A DNA stretch of 64,000 bases from Anticarsia gemmatalis (GCF_050436995.1 NC_134751.1:9796001-9860000); one strand, 5' to 3'; numbered from the stretch's first letter, positions 12,906 through 26,116 are shown. Made by a program: numbers and translations. The notes: generated by a model from the letters alone, not told the origin.

Positions 12906-15330
12906 GGCTGATTTCACTTTCAAATAAGGATTAAAATGTTGATGTTATGTTAATAGTTGAATATAAATATGAATGTATATGCTAATAATCTTTATTGTAT
13001 TCTTTGCTTAAAATGAAAAGCTTAAACATTATGATGAGTAAAGATCAAACAAACAAAAAAAAATTAAACTAAATAAAATACAGGAGAACAGCCACAAACA
13101 ACGTGAAGGATAGAAACATAAACAGCAATCGCTTTCCCGCTCGGCGCCTTTCCAATAGTACATCCTGACTTTTATTGTTCTTCACACAACCTTTACATGC
13201 ACACATTAGTATAAAAGTAGACGTTAGTCTAGATCTCTGCGGAGCGTAGACGATATTGCTCAGGCGGAGAATGTCGGAAATCTTGAAAGCTTCCGATCGC
13301 TACACGAAAGCCTTGAGAATGCCTCCAATCTGACTGAGTGCTCCACCGGGTTCATATTGCCTCCCAATGACTGGCTCTTTCTATATATAATTTTGAATGT
13401 GAATTTCTTCGTAGATATTCAAGCCAATTTTACGGAGAAAAGAAAGTACGGAAGCCTTATTGACTTACGTCGTACACGTGAAGACCCGCTTTATATTTTA
13501 TAATGCTCATTGAATTGAAATGTTCTACCTCAAGTCGGATCTCGTTAAACTTAATGTATGTCAACTGGTGGCATCCTTTATAAAGAGATAAATGTCAGGG
13601 ATTAATGTAAGGGGGAGCACTGGGTATTTTCTGTGCTCGTCATGGGTAATAAGGGTGTAATAAGTTTTGTGTGTTTGCATTGAATTTCATTTGTGACTAT
13701 TTTATTTTGCATATTTATCAAACAATATTGAAAACCTAATTATATTTTTTAATCGTCCTCTCTACTTATTATTTCTGTTCGTATTCTAAAATCTAAGTAT
13801 GAAAACTGTTACTGAGAATCAAACGTTCATTACGTTAGATTTACTTCTCCATCCTATAGTATTCTTAGAAAACAATCCAATGAAAAATTCAAATACAAAA
13901 AGAAGTACATAATATTTTATCAATACACGTTTCCTACAAATCGACCTGCAAACGTATGATAAATACCCTCAAGGATAGTTGGACAATAGTCACATTTGGG
14001 ATTCAAATTAAATACCCCTGCCAATATATCATGCCCTTTGGGTGGGATTTGCGATTTCATTTCGTCGGCTTATTGACTGCGTCGAGTTATTAAATAAGGT
14101 CAGTCGGCCTTAATCCGTCTCTGAACTACTCCGCCGAGCATTCGTTAATAGAGTAGTATGCCTTTCTTTCTTTGTACGAATTTCCTGGATACTCTGTATA
14201 TTTTACTTGGGCCCTTTGAGGGAAAGTGTGTGTACCTTGTGGTCCGTTACTTTTCTAAGTATTATCTCAGTAGATTATAATTTAAAATAAAATGCATTGG
14301 TTTAAGACACTAGTACCCAAATTTTATTGTTGCAAAATTATTTAAAGTGTCCAGCATTATTAATCAGTATGTGAAAAGTTTAAAAAGCTTGACAGTTCCT
14401 AACCTCAAATTTTATCATTTTTATCAAGTTTAATTCAATCACTTCACTTACATAATATTATGGTCGCTTTCCTTGCAGAAGTCGTTAGTGACTTTAATTT
14501 TAGGTGATAAAGGTACGTTAAATTGAGCATTCGGTTCTTTAATGTATTAAGAAACTTGTATCTAGAAAATATCTTGGTTGTTTTCCTCCAAAAATTTTCC
14601 TCTCAAATATTCCCGATAAAAAGTTTTCAATAAATGTTTCAGTAACTACGGAACACGTGGAAGAAATAATTGATTACAGTTATTTCAGAACGTAATTATT
14701 ACAGAAGAATAATTCAGAGAATTAATATTACATATATTGTATGTTCCAATAATAATATATTTTCCCTTTAGTGTTGCTAGGTATGTTTTTATTTATAGTT
14801 GCAATGAATTGGACATAATTCTATTACTTAATTCCGTCAACGCTGCTTAGGTAACACATCACCTCACATCATTATGAGCTCTGTAAAGTTTTTGAGCATC
14901 TTTAGTTAACAGCAGTCACTCATCTATTGTCCCACTGTTGTTCAGATCGTCTCGACGTACTTCACTAGGTTAGCACGTTTTGCTGTAGATCTTTCAACAT
15001 CTCATATTCCCACTTTCGAAAAAAATATATATCTCTTATTAATATCGATTATTCATTTGAATAAATCGTAAATTTACTAAACGCCCATGAAACTTAAGTA
15101 GCGTTAATGAAATCAAAAGTAAGACAACGTAAGTATCACGTCAAAAGTTGAAATCGTTTTCAAACTAACTTTGACAGTAAGCGGACTTGCTGCAGTACGA
15201 TGTTATCAGTGCGGTAACAGACACTGGTAGTACTCAACTACAAATCCAATGGATATAATCCCTTTCCTTCAAATGTACTCCTTAATTATACTAAGAAATG
15301 AGAGGTTCTTTTGTTTGTGATTGATGCATA
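12906..15330. other. Non-coding DNA, no gene recognised
   Basis: A TATA-like TATAAAAG at 13210-13217 precedes a GC-richer stretch to about 13380, but no initiator or coding frame supports a promoter. Around 14040-14150 there is another less AT-rich patch with CCTTAATCCG. No repeats with defined ends were found. Confidence 0.4.
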
Positions 15331-15490
15331 ATTGACAACATTTCAAAATTTTAAAGTACCTAAAATAAAAATACCATTTCTTTATTTTCCCATCCTGAAT
15401 ACAAAACATATTTTTTTATATTTTTTGGCTCAATATTTCGGGAGAAATAAAATAAAAACCAAAAAATACGCTATGACGTCACATATACGG
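15331..15490 (+). repeat. Left inverted terminal region of nuclease-bearing element
   Basis: It contains the outer 15-bp block and the inner 17-bp TGACGTCACATATACGG block, each with an exact inverted partner at the right end. The DNA between the blocks is AT-rich and poorly conserved between ends. Confidence 0.6.
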
Positions 15491-15964
15491 AAGAATAACG
15501 TCTTACCTTTGCTTTGCAATTTGAATAAAAATTATGTAGATTGACATTTGAAATGTCAATAATGTTTTAAAGTAAACAAACACGAAAATACCACAGTAAA
15601 TAGGTTACTGAAGTATTTCGCATCATTTATGAACTTTAAACATTATAGATTTCTCGAAATGAATTCTAGTTAACAGTATAGGGTTACGAAGGATCTCAAA
15701 TATTGTTTTGTACCATCTTACGAAAACAGCTCTGGAGACGATCGAAAACAATTTTTTGCTGCGCCTAACTCAAACAAGCAAGAATAGTGTAATGCTGTGG
15801 GTGTTGTGTGTCCGTGTTTAAGATACTCAAGCCACACTGTTATATATATAATAAACTAATTTAACATTCAGATGAAAAAGTCACAGTAGCATGTGGGTCA
15901 ATGAATCTCCATAGTCCTATAATAAAAAAATGAATAAAAAGACGTAAACTAATTTCAATTTGTT

Positions 15965-16732
15965 TTATTTAACTCTTTCTAAAAAAGTCTTAACAATATA
16001 TTGCTTCCAGAATGGTTCAGCGTCTTCTAAAATCTTTGTAGTGTAATTTGCATCATACTCAATTTGTGTATTAATTTTGTCTGTTCAAAAGTTGGACCAG
16101 CAATACAAAACAGATCTTTCAGCATGCATCGGAACCATTATTTGGGCCTTACATTATCCTTGGAGTTCGCCATTTTTAACATAATTCTTGATTGTTTTTC
16201 CACTTATTGGGCATTTTATCTCCAGAACAAATTTCGCAGAAATCCCATCTGGTGGAACACCAACAACAGGGGAAATTAGAATTAGGCCTGAACTTAGAAT
16301 AACTCCAAAATCATTTTCTAATATTTTAATTAATTGTTTTTATAATGTTTTACTTCGTCTTATGGCTTTAAATTCAGGCACCTTATAGCCACCTAAGATA
16401 CTTTGCACCAAAACACCATCTCCTGTTTGACAATGTACTGCTTCATAGATCCTAGAACCAGTGACTCTTCCCTGACACATGGAATGCCACAGCTTTGAAT
16501 CTGCTTGATCTTTTGTTGCTTCAGCCACACTGTCAATCACCTTTTCACTTTGAGCATCTTGACAGAACTGATTAAAATCTCTATAGCTATGGTCTTGCTG
16601 CTGGTGTATATACTGGAGCATTAAATTAAATATGCTGTAGTCATATAAAGTAGGCTGATGTTTACCACAATAATTCAGGATAAGTCCTGAGTCTATTTTA
16701 CGCTTCTCACATTCTTCAGAAAATTTGTACAA
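15965..16732 (-). pseudogene. YqaJ/lambda-exonuclease-type nuclease, three in-frame stops
   Basis: A single minus-strand frame of about 255 codons runs from a TTG-led open part (TTG as assumed start; the frame extends a little further up) to a terminal stop at 15965-15967. It is broken by stops at 16340-16342, 16154-16156 and 16085-16087, with no frameshift. The N-terminal 130 codons contain SKLWHSMCQGRVTGSRIYEA (79-98), the conserved strand and helix before the active site. Downstream in the same frame are PPDG (160-163) and LEIKCP (170-175). D162, E171 and K173 therefore fit the PD-(D/E)xK catalytic triad of YqaJ and lambda exonuclease, which digest one strand of duplex DNA for recombination. 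The family assignment is by motif and from memory. It lies inside the inverted repeats of the 15331-17185 element and is probably its cargo. Loss by stops alone suggests recent decay. Confidence 0.7.
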
Positions 16733-17004
16733 AGTAATGCATAAGTATGTTTTCGTGCATATATTCCAAAAGCATTAAGTAATTTACTATGCGCAAGTTC
16801 CCGCTATCAGCAACTTGGAATCCTTCAGATACTTTTATGACTTATAAATAACGGAGAACGGAAAATAATAACTTATAAAACAATTAATGTATTTGTAAGC
16901 AAACAATAATACGATAGACGCGCCAGGTTGACAAGACACTGACATTTATATATTTTTTTTTCAAAATGATGTGACTTGTGAGGCAAAGGCATTATGCTAT
17001 TCCG

Positions 17005-17185
17005 CCGTATATGTGACGTCATTTGGCACTTACGTCCGTTTAGAATGAAACAATTTTCAAAGTGAAAATCGTGAATGAAAATAACTAAATATCACAAAAG
17101 TAAAAAATAAGGGTCCTTTTATTTCACATCTAGTTTAGAATAAAATGATAATATATGTTACTTAAAAAAATGAAATGTTGTCAAT
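17005..17185 (-). repeat. Right inverted terminal region of nuclease-bearing element
   Basis: It mirrors the left end, with the inner block at 17005-17021 and the outer block at 17171-17185. The A+T-rich DNA in between differs from the left copy. Confidence 0.6.
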
Positions 17186-20100
17186 TGTAATTTTATTGAG
17201 ATTATGATAAAAAAATATCGATAAAAGTATAATGTACCATCATTAAATTATGCAATTTAAAATTTTGAAATGTAAAAGTAAATAAATGTGTCTAGTACGC
17301 TTCCACAGCTAAACGACTGGTACGTTTAAAATGTTTAACGAAAAGCTTAATATCCCGAAAAAAGGGTACGTTTTTATTTTGTGCAAATGCTGTTAGTATT
17401 TAATTACTCAGACAATATAATATACAATTTCTAAATAACCCTGCGACATACATTCCCATGAAACCGTTTATTAAACCAAACAATTCAAGTTAGAAGGAAA
17501 ACAGTATAGCAGTTGTCAATGTTCCCACATATTTGAGAAGGATTGTTTGTATGACGAAACTAGTTGCGTTAATAACAACAAAACAATAACATGGTTTATG
17601 TTTTTAGTTCATTCATAGTGTTATTTAACATTATTCTGTCCAATTGCTGAAACTATTGAATTGACTCAAGAAAAGAATACTTATTGAAAAGCGCATTTAA
17701 AAGAAAGGAACTAAAGGCCTTTTGCTGAACGTGCAAATACAGCTGATTTTGTGAAATAATGCGTAGAGAAAAAAATTAAAATATTTTTCCTCCATTTATT
17801 TATTTTATAAATATCCGAATCAAAATGTATCTTGTAATATGTAATATTCAAAGCAATCGCTGGATCAAGTGATTGTTTACGTAGCTGCTACGTTTAACTT
17901 GCGTTGGACCAGTTTGATGTAGCAGCTACAAAAATTTGGCGTAGCAGTCTACGGCGTAGGTTAATGTTTTAGAGATGAAAGAAAACACGGTGACTTTGTA
18001 AAGTCCTTTAAATTTGACCAAAATCACGTTCGATACTATCCATTAACAACTTGTGACGTAAACATATCGACCTCTTTTTAAGTCTGGTTCAGTTTTCATT
18101 TCACTAAAAATGTTGGATAATTGTGAACATTTATGTTTTATTAAGACGAAGGTATTGCTGCGGGCCTGAGCAAATAAGGTTGTAAGACATGAAAATTTCC
18201 GAGCATCTGTAGCTTAGCATCTAATGAAGGGGAGCTCAAATAGTTCACTGCACGTATAATTCTTAGAACCTCTTGCCTCAATTTCATAACATAATTTCAT
18301 GAGTTTTCACTTTGTACCGGGAGCCCTCAGCCGTAGATAGCCATAATAAACGGCTTTAATGAGGATCTCGGGAGGTCGGTATTATAGCTAGCTATGTATA
18401 TTTAAAGTTTACGATGCAAGCGAATGCTGTAGCGGATCCTTCATAAATTATACTAGCTTTGGACGGCAACTTCAGCCGCTTTTCACTGGTAAACAAATTA
18501 CCTGGTTTTCGATTTAATCCCAATTTAAGCTTTGCTGTACATTTTCTGAAATATTCGTGTTATAGGTGGATGAATGATTGCGCTGCGTTCATAAATTTTG
18601 TATTGGATTTGACCTGCAAGTGTTTTTTTATTAATAAAATAAACTGGTTTGTTAATACTGCTTAAATTTTATTATTCTAGAAAACATTTTCAATCCCAAA
18701 AATGAATATGTTTTATGAATATTTATACTACCTTTTCTATAATTTCCTCATCGTCTGTAAACCTACATAGATTGCCAATTCCAAAGGTAAGTAATAAAAT
18801 ATCATAGGTAAATCGGATAAACGTAAATCGCTTATGTAATAGTCGTTTCGATGATTCCGAAAGTAGTGAAGGATTTGGATCTTTCGGCAAAAATATTTCG
18901 ATTTTATTTGATGTGAACATACTAAGATGTATTGCTATGTTAGCTTATAAGTAAAATCCAATAAAACGAAAAGGCTTTAGTGAATTCAATTAAAGTCGCA
19001 GAATAAAAGCATTTTCTTATAGCTATTTAAATTTAGTGGAATTGGTAGTCATCTCTTTAAACTTCGCTTGCCTTATTATAGGCTCAAATATCACCCTGGC
19101 ATACTGGCATGATTTTCATACAGAATTTTTGATAGTTTACCTATAGGTTGTCAATAGTCGATAGTAGTAGAAAATCGCCCCTCTAGTAACCGAAGTACGG
19201 ACTTGACTAGTTTGCAATGAGATAGTTGTAAAAGGTATCTATTATTTTTTACACCCCCGGTAAAAACGATTGTACTCTATGTACAAATCAAAAAGAAAAC
19301 GCTGCAGCATTTATTTGAAAGCTATCAACATTTTATTACCATACTATCTAACAGCTCAAAGCCTATATTATTTCATAGTCCAAAACTCGTTAAAACAACC
19401 TCAAATTACTGCGAAAGCCAGCAATGTTTATTCGTTCCGGACCATTAAAAACAACTATAAAAAATAACTTGTTACCCAAACCTGGTGTTTTCGACATGAT
19501 ATTGAGAATATCGCGAGTTTCGTCACGAACCCATTACAGATTCAGCAAAGGTCTCGACTTAAGTACCTCTGAGAAAGACTTTACTATTTGATCCCGAGTT
19601 TAAGTTTCACCCGCATCGTCGTGTTTTCTACGTACCCTTTTATATTAACGTTTCATAAATTCGGAGACATAAGGTATTTTTTGTTGGTAAACTTAATACC
19701 GATAAATTATGACATTTGTTTTTAAAAGATTTTGCGCATATTTATATATTGTAATTTAAAGGATTGCCTTGGGAAGTACAGGCGTTTTATTAATAGAACT
19801 TTTAGTTCGTGTACTACTTACTCCTCCTACCTACTCCTATCTATTTTGCCAGGCGCTGAATTATTAATTAATTATCATTCTGATTGTCGACCATCAGATT
19901 GATACTAGCATTTTTTCCTTAACTGGTAAAGTTTACAAAAAAATTGTTTGCGCTTGCTGCGTAATTGCCTGCAATGTTAAATGACGAGCCTGTTTACCTT
20001 CAATAAAGCAAAACAACTGAACTGAACCCGCTTTCCTTCAGATATATTTTCTTCATAGTAGGTCTATTACTGTAGGTCTATAACAGTAAAAAGTAAAGCC

Positions 20101-20839
20101 GGAGCCGAAATAAATATACGCTATAATTGTATAACATTGTGGTAGTAACACCTAACTACAAAATTTAAGATAGTCTTTATTAAATTTCCTACCACACGAC
20201 TGCTTCGCAACTGATACCACCTTCCATAAAACTGTATTACCATACATTTATTACCATATTTAGTTTGCTAATTCGACAAACTTTTCCAAAACTTCCATCT
20301 TACTTTCGACTTAACCGAAATTCAGCGAGATAAAAAACTTTTGCGCGTATTAAAATAATAAATACGGTAAGTAACAAAACTCGACAAAAGTTATAAGATT
20401 TATTCGTGCTATTAATTATCTGTTCGTTGGGAGACAGAGCGTAATTATATTGTTCGGGTAAAGTGAAATCTTACGCCCGCAGTGAGTATGATAGTGAAAT
20501 GTAGATAGTTCTCATTTTATCAAAGTTTTAAAATATACGTCATTAAATAAACATAGTACACAAGCGATAGATGTATAATGATATGATACATGATAGATGA
20601 ATATAATGCAGAAAATATAGGTACATGTTCGACTCGCTCATTGAAACAATGATCTTTATAAGCGCTTAAAAAGTTGAAGAAGTAAACGGCATACAAGTGA
20701 TATTTCTGTGTTTATAATTTGAACATCATTAAAATAAAGGAAACGGTAATAAAATTTCATTAATTAATTCAAAAGTATTCATTAATTCGATAAGCAAACA
20801 CATGAACTGAAATGAAACGAATAAAAACGTCATTATGAA
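17186..20839. other. Non-coding DNA with a small CTAC/GTAG inverted-repeat cluster
   Basis: GTAGCTGCTAC at 17881-17891 is repeated inverted as GTAGCAGCTAC at 17919-17929, and GTAGCAGTCTAC follows at 17941-17952. Such CTACG/GTAG-rich clusters remind me of moth transposon ends, but no full element could be drawn. A less AT-rich patch at about 18300-18400 has no recognised function. No gene was seen. Confidence 0.4.
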
Positions 20840-20945
20840 CAACAATTCTGCCGGCAGACACTTCGGAAGCCTCATACTTTAAAACAAATGAGGTTAATTA
20901 ATCGTGGGATAATCCGGGCCTCCATTAAAATAAATTTTACGAAAT
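20840..20945. promoter_or_regulatory. Putative enhancer: TTAATTAAT plus GGATAATCCGG
   Basis: TTAATTAAT (20894-20902) is followed 5 bp later by the palindrome GGATAATCCGG (20907-20917), which contains the TAATCC core bound by Bicoid/Otd/Pitx-class homeodomains. The surrounding 100 bp is GC-elevated. No conservation data are available here, so function is inferred. Confidence 0.25.
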
Positions 20946-21029
20946 TTCTATAACACATCGCCCTTAAAATACAGGATATATTATTTTATATATTATAACG
21001 CGGGTAACGTGTGGTGAAATAATGAAAAT

Positions 21030-21335
21030 TGTTTAATTACTGCGGCCCCAAGCGACTCGCGTTCGTCTGTCGCGTTGAGTAGTTTTGGTACATTCAAGAG
21101 TTTTCGGGTCGAGTGCTTTTGCATGTTGCACGTGAGTAGGTTTTAACAAAATGGATGCCGCCGTGTTGGTCGTAAATCTTAAAATGGCGGGTCCCTGGAC
21201 GCACGGTCCGTGATCTGGGGTTGCCAAAAAGGTCGCTTTGAATCGACAAAATGTTAACAAGTTGTCATTGGTGGCAAATTTTTTTACGTGATTGATTGGT
21301 TTGACCGCGGAAGGGTTGTTTAACATGAATTCTTC
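21030..21335. promoter_or_regulatory. CpG-rich island with repeated AAAATGG/GCCAT motifs
   Basis: This 300-bp segment is clearly richer in G, C and CpG than its flanks. It carries AAAATGG followed by GCCGCC (21149-21162) and AAAATGGCGG (21181-21190). GCCAT is the core of Pho/YY1-class sites, found in promoters and Polycomb elements. A GTGAGT at 21131-21136 could be a 5' splice site. A 97-codon minus-strand frame crosses it but shows no domain and is probably incidental to the GC content. A promoter or first exon of an unrecognised transcript is possible. Confidence 0.3.
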
Positions 21336-24300
21336 AATGTGTTTTTGTACGTTTATTTTTGTAGCAATATTGAGTATTTCTGGTGTAGGTTATTTATTCG
21401 GTCTGAATACACATAATTCTTTTACTAGTTAAGCATAATATATTATTACAGTTGTTGTGCTTTCTTTATATAAAGAAACCACTTACTTGGAATTTCATAT
21501 AAAACGACGAAATACAAACATGCTTTAATTTAATAACTACATGCATTTTTCGTTTTATAGCCGTTTTTTCGGAACTCGTAATCGTGCATTATAAAAGTAT
21601 TATTATATTCCTTTTATAAACACCGTAACAAGCTTCCGCGCAAAGCTTTTCAAATAGCACACAGACGTATTATAATCCCTGCGACGATATTACACAACCG
21701 TTGTAAAAATATTAATTCAGCTTAGGTACTAAAACCTATTCTACGTTAACTGAAATTTTTCTGTCTGTTTGTACGATATGAGACCCAATATACCTGAATC
21801 CAATTCATCACCCAGACTGATAGAATAACCGGATTCATCTGAGTATAGAATAACTAACTTCGTATTGCTCAAACAAAACCGCCCACCGTAAAATTGTATT
21901 TTAAAATTCTCGCAAACGAAATAGTACGCTTGAGTTGGCCCAAATCTGTTGGTGCACTAAACAATATATCATACAGTTTTGACAAACAGCATTGTGTTTT
22001 TGTCCTACGGACATGGTTCGTTAAACTCTGTAGTTTGGATTGCGGATGAAATTGGTAAACTTGGTCGTTATGTTAGTGTTAGCTTAGCATGTTTTATGAA
22101 GTTGCATAGGTTAGTTATTGGTTGCATGTTTTTGTATTGTTTTTATAGTGGAACGTGGACGCTAGTTTCAATTATAAAACTTTAGGTGCTCTTGTTGTTT
22201 TACGGTTAGTAGTCAAACTAACGCGATCACGAAGTATCGTTGCAGTTAGTACCGAGCTTATCTTGTACAAACGTTTAGTTTGCTTGCTTAATCAAAACGT
22301 TCTGGTGACACTAAAGAACTTTTCAATATTTTATTTTAAAATTTACTAAAACTATCTTTGCGGAACCTCAGGAACAGCGTCATTCCAAGTAGAAATTTTA
22401 TGTCTGTCAAAAGTTAATAAATATACAAATATACAATATAAAAAATATGACAGACTACGAAAACAATATGTTCCTTTGTTAATATGATAACAACTGAATA
22501 TTGTTGGAGAATATTTACAATTCCTGTAACACATTGTATAGGGTTTTCTGCTTGCTTGCGTCTAGATTTCATAGAAAAGCAATCGAACGAACACTAGGCT
22601 CGTGGATCGATTTAATACCTACTGGATAGCAGGGTGAAGTAACGAATACTAATCTTCCGAACGTATACGATGAAATATGGACGATATGTGATTTACTAGC
22701 GTGATTACGTGCTATCCAAGCAATCGAGTAACCTTTGAATAGGGTATTATTTTACAATGCGTTTGTTCTCGTACTCCACTGAACTTTTATTTTGAAAGAT
22801 AGAAGGGCTAATTATATTTAGAATAAGGTATATTGGGAAATTCATATTAGGCAAATATTGAACAATTCGAGTAGTAGAGTGACTTCAACAATTTTAAATA
22901 AAAGTAAAATTTTATGTACTTTGTCACTACATTCTATAGAAAGTATACGACAGTCGCTATATTTTATCAATAATCCAGTGGTGAAAAACTCAGTTTACTA
23001 AGAAAAATATTGGTAGAAACCTCCCACACATTGTTCTCAACTGCATATTTCACGACAGAAAAGTGCAGCCTCCGTACCATTTGTTATCAGATTTCTATTA
23101 GCTCTGTCGATTTCTATTTACCTAGTTTCTTTTGTTCTATTCTTATTAAATATTTTTTTATATAATTCGTATAAAAGGTTTAGAAATCTGTTGATTTTAT
23201 ATGTGTTATATTTAAAACTAAAACTACTTCTTACTATGAAAATGAAATGATCAAACATGGAGTACGTATAAGCACCAGAAGTGAAACAGCAAAGGACCGA
23301 ATTTCTTTTAATACTCGAGTTTCTATTCAGTATGACATCAGAGAGTAACTAAAAAGAAAAGCCAACGGGCTTTTAAAAATTCAAAAAGGTACTTGCTGCA
23401 ACCCTTTGATACTAACCAAATACTAAACTTCTGAACTTTTAAAGCCAAAAGTAGATTACCATCAGTAATTATGCGTTTGCATCGATCCAAACTTGGTTTA
23501 CCTAAAAGTAACTGGGAGAATTTATTTTTACAAAGAGTCAGTGCGAATTATTTTTATTTGCATTTCACCAATACGTTGATACGTGGATAAATATGTTTTG
23601 CCAGTGGTAATAAAAATCATATGAAAAAGAAATATTTTTATTTTAAGAGATTGGAAATGAAAAATATTTGTCTGAAAATTATGGTTACGCACTTTTTCCG
23701 AGAACTGGACTTAATTATGAAACAAAGTTGTCACGAGAATTTCAAATACTGGGAAGAAATATATGGCTTTTTCATTTTATTTGGTCGTAAAGCTGATCAA
23801 TTCAACAAAGCAAGTATAAGTTTTAAGTATAAGTAGGTATTTTTTGCAGTATACAATGAATTATTTTTTTATGTGGCATGCATGGGTTTTATAGTGTGGC
23901 TATAATATGCTTAGGCCGTGGTTATGTTAACGTGGAAAGTAAAACACTATCCCGCTGTTTAACGTAAATTAAATTTGTCACGAGATGTTTTTACTACATC
24001 GTCAATTACAACATAGTTTCCTTGTAGAAGGATTTTTTTAGTTTACCGTGTCAATATCGTAAACTACATAACGATATCAGCATGATATTTTTACAAAACT
24101 GCCATTCGAGGGTTAAAGAAGTTTCACATACCTGTAACAAGTTTGGTAGGTATCTCCCCAAATGTGCCATCATGGTGGAAATTTAAACAGTGATACTTCA
24201 ATATCGAACAAAGAATCGTACCGCCTACTGAGTTTGTGTACTGCGAAGTAAAACAAAGATAAAACAATATATATGTCTTACCAAGAACTACACGAAACAG

Positions 24301-25935
24301 AGCCTTTTTTCTAGTAAGTCGCAGCTTAACGTAATGATACATAATAATAATAGTAAAAGACCACGGTAAGGCCGAGTGACACTAACAACGTGAATTATTG
24401 AGCAATGCTCCTAAGAGGCCAGGCTCGATCTAATGGAGTCTGATTTTTGTTCCTACAATATTCACCGAAAGAGATTAGCGGGTCCACTGAGACGAATGGA
24501 CTTCAGCGATGAAGGGTAATCTTATGGGATTACGGAGATATTCCAGAAAAGATTTTCGTGCCGGCCTTACAGAAAAAAGGTAATAATTTCGGAGCTTGTT
24601 AATTTTTCATGTACTCGCTACCATCATGTTTTCTTTTGAAAGCTTTATTTATTGTACTTTTTCGATCAATGTTTTGTATAAGAATAACAGAAGCACTTTT
24701 CTAGATTAGTACACGTTTACTTAGAAGTAGGTACGTGAATAGGTATTATCTTCTACCTTTTACTTTAATAATTAAAAGGTGTTGTTTTGAAAAGAATAAA
24801 ATAAATATTTTAATTGAAATGCTTTTACCTAGTCGTATCGTTCCGCTTAGTTTGGATTTAGTACTGTTATTTACACAATAAAAATACAAATATTAAAAAA
24901 AGAAAAAACTACATACCACATAACTCACGGTTTCAAAATGCAACATTTGTATATCCTGATAACATTATGTAGTAGATATAATATGTTTCGGGACTTAAAA
25001 AGTTCCCAATTCATTTAATTAAACGAACAAAATCCATACCCAAAGTTAATTTTAAACTTAACAAGTAAATGCAAGAGAACACCACAATTCGTAGTATTTA
25101 ATACTTTCAGTTGAAATAGTTTTGTTTTCTACCTTTAGAAATGAGGGTAACTTTTCCGAAACCTCAGCGGTCCAATACAACCAGGCACGTCAGAAATAAG
25201 ACCAGTGATTTTACGGACTGCCACTGGTATCTGAAGTTGAAAATACTTGACTTTTCACTGGAACAATGAACAAATAATGTATTTGAAACATTTCGAGTAC
25301 AACTGTTTGTTCTGCTTACTCAATTTATAGTAACGTAAGAATTTCTTCTTTAAAATAAACCGAAAATTTATATTTTCTTGTTTTAGACAAATAATTAAAG
25401 GCATTAAATTTAATTTTAACCTACTCCCTGGCAATTTATTGACCAATAACTGAAGTAAAACTAAGTACAGTTAATTATAAAGAAAATGTCACATTTTTCG
25501 ATAGGGATCATATTTTCAAATTTACCGAATAATGGAAGCAAAAGTTAAAAACTAGGGATGATCAATTACCATAGAAATTTGGATCCTTTACAAACTTCAA
25601 ATTGATAAATGTTAAGTTTTGCCTCACTTCGGGCTTTTATTGTAACTTAACTTAACTTACTTAAAGTTTATACAAGAGACGGTATGAAGTACTAATAATA
25701 AAATAATTTACTGTTATTACTATTTTCATTTTGCAAAACGTTTACTAGTATGCAATATAATAATATAACTGCAGAATGAAATAAGCCATTAACGGATTTA
25801 ATAACCAAACAGTCTACGAATGAACTAGTTTCAACTGCAGACTGATACTATGAATTCAAGAAAATAGACAAAAGTTATATTCATTCAGATCTGAATTATC
25901 AGTGCCAAGGCACCCATATTTTTTAGTTACTTGAA
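21336..25935. other. Non-coding DNA, no gene recognised
   Basis: Only chance-length frames occur. A slightly GC-richer patch lies at about 24360-24560 (GAGCAATGCTC palindrome near 24400). No transposon ends or RNA genes were identified. Confidence 0.4.
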
Positions 25936-26116
25936 CTTTTTTTTAAAACAGCTCCCGCACTAACAATTGCCCTTGTGTCGCGGGAAATTTTACAAACATA
26001 CAAACAACGGATACAAAGTACAACTAACTCATAATTGTTTAGTGTGGGAATCGAACCCACGACCTCCCGGCGCATGGTAGCGGCGTGGTGATCTAAACCA
26101 CTGCGCCACGGAGCCA
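25936..26116 (-). mobile_element. tRNA-derived SINE, minus strand
   Basis: On the minus strand a tRNA-like head runs from about 26116 to 26041. An A-box-like TGGCGCAGTGG is at 26098-26108 and a canonical B-box GGTTCGATTCCCAC at 26043-26056; both are internal RNA polymerase III promoter elements. A non-tRNA body follows to a T-run at 25937-25944 (poly-A on the element strand). This head-body-tail order is typical of SINEs. The tRNA head does not close into a good acceptor stem, so it is not a functional tRNA gene. No clear target duplication was found. Confidence 0.8.

Larger units (their letters stand above)
15331..17185. mobile_element. DNA-transposon-like element carrying a YqaJ nuclease remnant
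   Basis: ATTGACAACATTTCA at 15331-15345 is repeated inverted and exactly at 17171-17185. Further in, a 17-bp block containing TGACGTCACATATACGG (15474-15490) is repeated inverted and exactly at 17005-17021. The two blocks lie at similar distances from their ends (143 and 164 bp), so they look like parts of long, drifted terminal inverted repeats. A 10-bp-arm palindrome sits at 15540-15560. The only coding content is the nuclease pseudogene at 15965-16732. No transposase was recognised, so the superfamily is unknown. Target duplication is unresolved: at most a 2-bp AT fits. The exact ends are therefore approximate. Confidence 0.6.

Noticed and set aside
13201..13260. Core promoter from TATAAAAG at 13210
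   Set aside because: No initiator, downstream element or exon; TATA words are frequent by chance in this AT-rich window.
16064..16388. Two plus-strand frames of 66-71 codons
   Set aside because: They lie antisense to the YqaJ-type pseudogene, whose motifs are clear on the minus strand.
21033..21326. 97-codon minus-strand frame in the CpG-rich patch
   Set aside because: No recognisable domain or homolog, and GC-elevated DNA lengthens chance frames. Kept only as a compositional island.
26041..26116. Functional tRNA gene
   Set aside because: A- and B-boxes are present, but the acceptor stem does not close and a SINE body and A-tail follow.
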